From the NCBI GenBank assembly GCA_013407085.1, contig JACCGJ010018762.1, positions 62,001 to 126,000 on the forward strand: a DNA stretch of 64,000 bases, read 5' to 3'. The translations under genes and the position numbers were made by a program. How positions within the stretch are numbered: position 1 is the first letter of the stretch; every line of letters begins with the position of its first letter. Of this stretch, positions 58,252-64,000 are shown piece after piece. The notes beneath the pieces were generated by a model. That model was not told the DNA's origin, did no database searches, and saw nothing but the letters and a program-made list of their open reading frames with translations. The DNA comes from Atriophallophorus winterbourni (lineage: Eukaryota > Platyhelminthes > Trematoda > Plagiorchiida > Microphallidae).

Positions 58252-61200
58252 ATGTCGTCTGAACTTAACGAATCGCAAATGAACGTTATCAGCTGTAATA
58301 CGCCAGCACTTGACCCGGCAAACCCGCACGTGTGGTTCATCCAAATTGAGGGTATGTTTCGTTTTAGACGGATCACGAAACAAGAGGTCATGTTTTCTTT
58401 CGTTCAATCACAATTACCGTCGTACATCGCGAAAGAAGTATTAGATGTTCTTGACCCCATGCCCTCTATTTCGCCTTACGACACGCTGAAGACTGCTGTG
58501 CTCAAGCGTACTATGGCCTCTGACGAAGCCAGGCTAAAACAACTGCTGGCTGGTGTAGAACTAGGCGACAGAACCCCTTCACAGCTGTTACGCCACATGC
58601 GTTCCCTGGTGGGCAACACAAAGTTAGACGATTCCGTCCCACAGCAACTTTGGCTGAACTGCCTGCCACACAGCACCACCGCCATCCTCGCCGTGTCGGT
58701 CGATAAGGTCTGCCTTGACACACTAGCCGAACTAGCAGATAAAATCCACGAAAATTTAGGCGGAACCAACGTTAATCAGGCAACCAAAGCGAGTTACGTA
58801 TCAGAGCTAGAAACCTCTTTAGCTACGTTGACCAAAGAGCTCTCATCAATACAGCTCACAATCGGTAACATGGAACGTTCTAAACACTCCCGATCATTAC
58901 TTCGTCATCGTTCCAGAAGTAGAAGCCGCTCTCGCCCTCGCGATAACAACTGGTTTTGCTATTACCACCGCCGTTTCGGAGACGCCGCGCGTAACTGCCA
59001 TCCAGGCTGTAAACACCCTAACGCACACAAAGTCGGGAAACCGGGTTGCCAGTCAGTAATGGCGACGGCTGCTCCTGGCAAACCCCACAGTCGCCTCCTG
59101 TACGTATATGATGCGTCGAATAAACTTAACTTTCTCGTGGACACTGGTGCCGAAGTTAGCGTTATACCGCGTAGCCGCGAAAAACGTGACTTACGTCCAT
59201 CAGGCATCACACTGCAGGCGGCTAACGAATCGAAAATTTTGACTTACGGTGAGAAACTTTTGAAACTCGACCTCGGACTTAGACGTGAATTCCATTTCGT
59301 CTTCTTGATAGCCGATGTTCAGAAACCTATCATCGGTATCGATTTTTTGACGAAATACGGTCTCGTAGTCGATCTCCGACACCGACGGCTACATGACAAT
59401 ACTACGTCATTGAACGTGTCCGGCAAACTATGTTCTATCATCTCACCCAGTCCTCGCATATTCGTGCCCAACAGTGCCACATACAGCGACATCTTGCGTG
59501 AATTCCCGAACTTGACACGCGTATCGTCATACTCGGAGACTCCCACCCACGATGTTCAACATCACATCGTTACTAAAGGGCCTCCTGTTTTTGCCAAAGC
59601 TCGAAGGCTGCCTCCGGAAAAACTTAAAGCAGCAAAATGTGAATTCGAACATATGGCTGCATTGGGCATAATTAGACCGTCAACTAGCCCGTGGGCATCG
59701 CCGTTACACATGGTCGCCAAGAAGAACGGCGATTGGAGACATTGTGGAGATTATCATGCGTTGAATAGCGTTACCCAACCCAACCGCTACCCTATTCCGC
59801 ACATACACGACTTCTCACTTAGCCTTCACGGAAAATCAGTTTTCTCTAAACTAGATCTCGTACGTGCATACCACCAGATCCCCATGGCCCCTGACGATAT
59901 CGCTAAGACTGCTGTAATTACGCCATTTGGTCTTTTCGAATTCCTTCGCATGCCCTTTGGTTTGCGCAACGCAGCACAGTCTTTTCAACGGTTCATGGAT
60001 CAGATTCTTCGTGGTCTTGATTTCGTCTTCGTGTATATTGACGATGTATTAGTATCTAGCTCATCACACGAGGAGCATGCACGACACCTCCGTGAAGTCT
60101 TCCAACGCTTCGCCCAATACGGCGTTACTATCAATCCCGACAAATGCGTTTTTGGCCAGTCGACCATTGATTTTCTCGGCCATAGGATTGACAGTAATGG
60201 AATAAGCCCACTACCCGAAAAGACACGGTCCATACTCGAATACCCAATGCCACAATCAATCAAAAGCTTACGCCGCTTCCTAGGCGTTATTAACTACTAT
60301 GGACGATTTATCCCCAACGCCGCTAAAATACTTCAACCGCTAACTGACATGCTTAAAGGAAATCCCAAAAAGTTGACGATTACAACCGCTGCAGAATCTG
60401 CACTCGTCGAGGTTAAAGAACTTTTGAGCAACGCTTCCGCTCTGGGTCACTTAAAAACCGACGATAACGCACATTTGGTCCTGAAAACCGACGCATCACA
60501 AGTCGCAGTCGGAGCCGTACTGCAGCAAGAAGTAAACGGAGAGATACATCCACTGTCCTTTTTCTCACGGAAGATACAACCAGCCCAGACTAGGTATAGC
60601 ACTTTTGGACGCGAACTTCTCGCCATTTACCTAGCTATTAAACACTTCCGTCACCTACTCGAGGGACGCACCTTTACTGTGTTCACTGATCACAAGCCAA
60701 TCGTTTATGCGTTCCGTTCTCCCACAGACCGAAACTCTCCAAGAGAAATCCGTCAACTTGACTTCATCGCGCAGTTCACTACAGATATTAGACATATCGA
60801 TGGTGACCGCAACATTGTCGCTGATGCCTTATCGCGTTGCACTATCCAACAGATAAGCAACTCAGTACTCGATCTCAGAGAACTGGCCAGTCATCAGGAA
60901 AACGACTCTGAATTTTCCGAAATTGTCGCAAATAAGTCACTCAAATTTGCCCTTTTGCCGCTGCTTGATTGCGACGCCAAGATCCACTGTGATATATCAA
61001 CCGGTAAACCGAGACCTTTCGTCCCGCAAATATATCGCCGGAAGATTTTCGATCACTTTCACGGATTGTCGCACCCCAGCATCCGCTCCACCGTAAAACT
61101 CATAACAGATCGCTTCATCTGGCACAATATGCAGCGCGAAATACGCCAATGGGCAAAACACTGTGTGACTTGCCAGATCAGCAAAATCCACCGGCACACC

Positions 61201-61950
61201 CGTGCCCCCTTGAGTACATTCCCAGTACCCGATGGTCGATTCAAACACGTTCACCTGGACATCGTTGGTCCCTTACCGGTATCCCGAACGTATAGTTATA
61301 TCCTGACCTGTGTCGACAGATATACACGCTGGCCCATGGCAGTTCCTTTGCGAGATATTTCTACCGAAACCATCGCGCGAACATTCGTTGATTCTTGGAT
61401 CTCCATCTTTGGCGTGCCTACTACCATTACCACTGACAGAGGATCGCAATTTACGAGTGTTTTGTTCCGCGAACTAAGCCGCTTACTCGGATGTGATCAC
61501 CTGCGTACCACCGCATATCATCCTGCAGCTAATGGACTCGTTGAACGTTTCCATCGACAGTTAAAGGCTGCCCTCACCGCTTGTTCAGGAACAGAATGGT
61601 CTGAATGCCTTCCTGTCGTACTTCTCGGTATTCGAAACACCGTTAAGGAAGACATCGGTTGTTGTCCTTCAGAGTTGGTATTTGGCACCACACTGAGACT
61701 GCCTGGCGAGATGGTACTCGACACACGCACTACCGGCGAGGTTGAACCAGCATCCTACTGCTCCAGACTCAAGCAGCATTTTCAGTCTATCAAGCCCGTC
61801 CCCACACGTTTTGTCGACCGTCCCTCATTCATTCACAATGATCTCAAAAATTGCCCCTTTGTTTTCGTTCGAGTTGATGCTGTCAGGAAGCCAAATATTT
61901 CGTTCTGCTACGCAACGGTATCAGAGACAAGGTTAGCATTGACCGCCTAA
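58252..61950 (+). CDS. Ty3/Gypsy Gag-Pol, forward arm, single frame (1232 codons) with a late frameshift
   Basis: The natural start is the ATG at 58252 ([11 protein letters not shown]), matching the start in the inverted arm; the frame is open further upstream only through AT-rich hinge. Gag occupies about residues 1-255 and ends in a CHCC zinc finger, C236-x2-H-x9-C-x3-C, with an RSRSRSRPR basic stretch before it. Protease: LVDTGAE with D297. [10 protein letters not shown] and YIDD at 595-598. RNase H: TDAS with D747. Integrase: HHCC finger from H941, then D1003, D1062 and E1098, the expected DD35E spacing. Gag and Pol share one frame without a shift, as in some CsRn1-like elements. Near 61890, after RVDAVRKP, bases are missing and the frame shifts; it ends at 61950. 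The rest of the C-terminus is in another frame to 62126. The enzyme core looks intact but this tail break and the palindromic layout suggest the copy cannot move by itself. Confidence 0.9.
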   Translation: MSSELNESQMNVISCNTPALDPANPHVWFIQIEGMFRFRRITKQEVMFSFVQSQLPSYIAKEVLDVLDPMPSISPYDTLKTAVLKRTMASDEARLKQLLAGVELGDRTPSQLLRHMRSLVGNTKLDDSVPQQLWLNCLPHSTTAILAVSVDKVCLDTLAELADKIHENLGGTNVNQATKASYVSELETSLATLTKELSSIQLTIGNMERSKHSRSLLRHRSRSRSRSRPRDNNWFCYYHRRFGDAARNCHPGCKHPNAHKVGKPGCQSVMATAAPGKPHSRLLYVYDASNKLNFLVDTGAEVSVIPRSREKRDLRPSGITLQAANESKILTYGEKLLKLDLGLRREFHFVFLIADVQKPIIGIDFLTKYGLVVDLRHRRLHDNTTSLNVSGKLCSIISPSPRIFVPNSATYSDILREFPNLTRVSSYSETPTHDVQHHIVTKGPPVFAKARRLPPEKLKAAKCEFEHMAALGIIRPSTSPWASPLHMVAKKNGDWRHCGDYHALNSVTQPNRYPIPHIHDFSLSLHGKSVFSKLDLVRAYHQIPMAPDDIAKTAVITPFGLFEFLRMPFGLRNAAQSFQRFMDQILRGLDFVFVYIDDVLVSSSSHEEHARHLREVFQRFAQYGVTINPDKCVFGQSTIDFLGHRIDSNGISPLPEKTRSILEYPMPQSIKSLRRFLGVINYYGRFIPNAAKILQPLTDMLKGNPKKLTITTAAESALVEVKELLSNASALGHLKTDDNAHLVLKTDASQVAVGAVLQQEVNGEIHPLSFFSRKIQPAQTRYSTFGRELLAIYLAIKHFRHLLEGRTFTVFTDHKPIVYAFRSPTDRNSPREIRQLDFIAQFTTDIRHIDGDRNIVADALSRCTIQQISNSVLDLRELASHQENDSEFSEIVANKSLKFALLPLLDCDAKIHCDISTGKPRPFVPQIYRRKIFDHFHGLSHPSIRSTVKLITDRFIWHNMQREIRQWAKHCVTCQISKIHRHTRAPLSTFPVPDGRFKHVHLDIVGPLPVSRTYSYILTCVDRYTRWPMAVPLRDISTETIARTFVDSWISIFGVPTTITTDRGSQFTSVLFRELSRLLGCDHLRTTAYHPAANGLVERFHRQLKAALTACSGTEWSECLPVVLLGIRNTVKEDIGCCPSELVFGTTLRLPGEMVLDTRTTGEVEPASYCSRLKQHFQSIKPVPTRFVDRPSFIHNDLKNCPFVFVRVDAVRKPNISFCYATVSETRLALTA

Positions 61951-62126
61951 AACCTGCTTACGTCGAACGGAAGTCATCACAAGAAGCTACCCCTTTAACT
62001 CCACCCACACAGCCTATGACGACCAGTGACGTTACATCCAATCGACCCTCACCCATCCTGTCTACTCCTTCATCTCGTCAAACACGTACCGGCCGCAGAG
62101 TGAGGTTTCCCCGCAAGACTGGTTGA
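61893..62126 (+). pseudogene. Displaced C-terminal end of Pol
   Basis: In the frame two bases ahead, the sequence [10 protein letters not shown] and [15 protein letters not shown] continues the Gypsy integrase C-terminus (the V-S-I-D-R-L-K-P-A motif is characteristic). It ends with a basic tail, TRTGRRVRFPRKTG, and a stop at 62124-62126. It follows the Gag-Pol frameshift directly. Confidence 0.75.
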
Positions 62127-62177
62127 ATACATGCCATAAACGATGTATCGAGCGTTCATCCGTCGACTCACGCTCTA

Positions 62178-62189
62178 GGGGGGAAGTTC
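62178..62189 (+). other. Polypurine tract of the forward Gypsy arm
   Basis: AGGGGGGAAG precedes the LTR start TGTAG at 62190 by three bases, where plus-strand DNA synthesis would be primed. Confidence 0.7.
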
Positions 62190-62557
62190 TGTAGCAACTT
62201 GTAATTTCACTTTCTTTTTAATTGTACTTCCATTTCCATCAATGTTTGTTTTAATCAAACATTATTCCAGAATATACTTTTTCCGCGCGCGTTCCTCTTC
62301 TGCTTGATTTTCGTGGTGCTGCCTTATTGCGTGTTTGCGAATCACGACGGTTAACAGCAAAATTGACTTTCGTCACATTTTTCAGCTTCGCTAATTCTAA
62401 TTGCTGATCAACGTCATACACCGGAGTTTGGAGCTGGAATATTTTTGTGTGTGGATATTTGCACCGGACATTGATTTTTCACTTTTCGTGAGTTCATTCC
62501 TTTGTCCATTTTTACTATAACATTTTCCTGTTATATTTTTTGCATTTATCCACTACA
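62190..62557 (+). repeat. Complete LTR of the palindromic Gypsy element (368 bp)
   Basis: It starts TGTAG and ends CTACA, a perfect 5-bp inverted pair, directly followed by AATC, the same four bases that precede the left LTR piece. It shares about its first 150 bp with 54872-55017. Confidence 0.85.
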
Positions 62558-62630
62558 AATCCATCAATCTAAGATGGTCATGTAGTTCAGCTGCAGCTGA
62601 TATTGTGATGGTTCAGATTTTTCTGTATTA
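62558..62630 (-). pseudogene. CR1-like endonuclease fragment, proximal part
   Basis: On the minus strand the frame TISAAAELHDHLRLMD runs up to the Gypsy boundary and is in phase with the distal part at 54871-54698. Beyond about 62630 the coding match is lost. Confidence 0.5.
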
Positions 62631-63139
62631 CATAATAAAACGATATAAGATAAAAATACGGCATTAAAGAAAGCGAGAACAATATTCACTAAATTTTGAA
62701 ATTCCGCCTTCATAGGCCAGGCCAGTTCAATTCAGTTCAGTTGCCCAGGACAGTAAGTGGCTAACAAGCCAATCGAGCGTCCAGAATTTCCTTCGGTGGA
62801 AAGCTGCGGAGAAACAACCACCACTGCCAAAGCGGTTTTTCTTATTATGATTCGGATATCCTCGACGATGACGACGCCAAGTGATTATCCGTTTTGTATT
62901 TAGGAACCACCTCGTGATGAATGATGCTGGAAAAATAAAAACAAAATTCTCTTCACTAATACGGTGAGAGGTCAGCTAAAAAAGAGTTGTGTATTAAAAA
63001 ACAGAACTCCAGCATTTACTTACATACCAGACAACGCTAAAATTGGTGAACTACCTAATCTTGCCTAGAAATTAGAGGGAGAATTCAGGAAAAAGCTTAC
63101 CCCAGATGCAGTCCAAACCATGCTTAAAACTCGCGAAAG
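62631..63139. other. Non-coding stretch
   Basis: No recognised frame. It separates the cut LINE endonuclease from the next LINE end. Confidence 0.4.
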
Positions 63140-64000
63140 AACTACAGGATATAAGTTCTTCTGGAAGCCGGTTCCAGAAATTTACCACCCTGAGGCTGAA
63201 AAAAGTTTTTTCGGGAGTCTAGTCTACATCGACCCTTAGCAAGTTTGAGTGAATGTCCGTGGGTTCCAAGCTCGGGACTTAAGGCAAAGAAGTCGTTTAT
63301 GATAACCCCACTTAACCACTTCAAGATATTGAAGGTTTCAATTAAGTCACCTCTTAAACGACGGCGCGTAAGTGAGAAAAGTTCTAGGGACTTCAGGCGT
63401 GCAGCGTAAGGTTTCCCTCGATGACCCTCAATCATGCGAGTTGCGAGACGCTGTACGCTTTCGAGTCGAACGATGTCCTTCTTGTAGCAATGGCACTACG
63501 CCTGGACACAATATTCTAAATGCGGCCGAACTAATGCCTTGTAAAGGGGTAGGAAAATATCAGGTCTTCTGGTGGATAACAGGGATCACAGCCGAAAGAT
63601 TACTTTGCGAGCACGTGAAGCTGCAGCGTCGCATTGGTCCTCCCATTTGAAGTCAGTCCTAACTAGAACTCCCAAATCCTTAACACGCTGTGTGGCACTA
63701 ACAGTGAGAGAACTGGCCGACACCTGAAATGAAATCTTATCAACCAGTGCTGATAAGAGTTGGCTCTTAAAAAGGTTCAGTGGGAGGTCCCACTGGTATG
63801 ACTACTTTATGACCCGCTCAAGATCGTGCAACAAGGTATCTTCATCCGTTGATCCAATGAATTTCACACCATCCGCGAAAATGAAGCATGGGCACTTCGA
63901 AGCAGACGACAAGTCATCGATAAAAATCAGGAATAGAAGAGGACCGAGTACCGACCCTTGGGGTACACCACTGATCGATTCGACATCGGAATGTCCTACA
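63140..64000 (-). pseudogene. CR1-like LINE, 3' part, running off the right edge
   Basis: Reading leftward from 64000: SGVPQGSVLGPLLFLIFIDD, then FADG in place of the catalytic FADD near 63875, then the SVSATQRVKDLGVLV box near 63690. After frameshifts a clean frame follows at 63435-63142 with RLKSLELFSLTRRRLRGDLIE and GHSLKLAKGRCRLDSRKNFF. The mutated catalytic aspartate and several stops (for example near 63810) show it is dead. The 5' part lies outside the window; the 3' end is near 63140. Confidence 0.82.

Larger units (their letters stand above)
54872..62557 (+). mobile_element. Palindromic Ty3/Gypsy (CsRn1-like) insertion, target duplication AATC
   Basis: One insertion of 7.7 kb lies between AATC at 54868-54871 and AATC at 62558-62561. 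In order: the first 146 bp of an LTR (54872-55017), an inverted arm with integrase N-terminus, RT, protease and Gag on the minus strand (55010-58080), an AT-rich hinge (58080-58185), a forward arm with primer-binding site, Gag and Pol (58186-62126), a polypurine tract and a complete LTR (62190-62557). LTR termini are TGTAG and CTACA. The left LTR piece joins the inverted arm at an 8-bp word CGTGTTTG (55010-55017) that both the LTR (62332-62339) and pol (complement of 61242-61249) contain. The single target duplication argues that the palindrome formed before integration. Confidence 0.85.

Overview
This window is animal nuclear DNA, most likely from a trematode flatworm. It is AT-rich, gene-poor and crowded with retroelements. 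The flatworm call rests on three things: a Ty3/Gypsy family whose Gag carries a CHCC zinc finger (C-x2-H-x9-C-x3-C) like the CsRn1 group described from liver flukes, abundant CR1-like LINEs, and a 39-bp intron of the very short kind known from trematode genes. I could run no database search, so the organism call is an inference.

Only two host genes are supported, both on the minus strand. The first coding exon of a large protocadherin-like gene lies at 3514-5141. A PRELI/MSF1-domain gene (mitochondrial intermembrane-space lipid transfer) lies at 49227-50940; three exons join in phase across introns of 39 and 1054 bp, and its short first coding exon was not found.

The rest is mobile DNA and unassigned sequence. 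From left to right: the 3' end of a Gypsy element with its LTR (1-827); a CR1-like LINE remnant (6120-8250); an inverted repeat around a (TA)n tract (9456-9786); two oppositely oriented copies of one RTE-like LINE (11320-12360 plus, 26930-28360 minus); CR1-like remnants at 17520-19080, 19390-19615, 37140-37320, 51543-53230, 53325-54665 and 63140-64000; a hAT-like element with an 8-bp target duplication (33648-34356); a complete gag-only LTR element with target duplication AAATC (34819-36482); a perfect 140-bp palindrome (39690-39829); and a family of small TIR elements (38.4, 47.9, 51.3, 51.8 and 52.1-52.35 kb).

Two things stand out. First, short dispersed repeats carry hammerhead-ribozyme-like cores (CUGANGA, a small stem II with loop AAACA, then GAAACCGGU). 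Several are in tandem. The clearest is a two-core insertion at 31059-31365 bracketed by a 13-bp direct repeat, the layout expected of a retrozyme or Penelope-associated ribozyme repeat. Second, a 7.7-kb Gypsy insertion (54872-62557) is a giant palindrome: one LTR start, an inverted pol-gag arm, an AT-rich hinge, a forward gag-pol arm and one complete LTR, all inside a single 4-bp target duplication in a CR1 endonuclease frame. The arms are nearly identical in pol but clearly diverged in the 5' part of gag.
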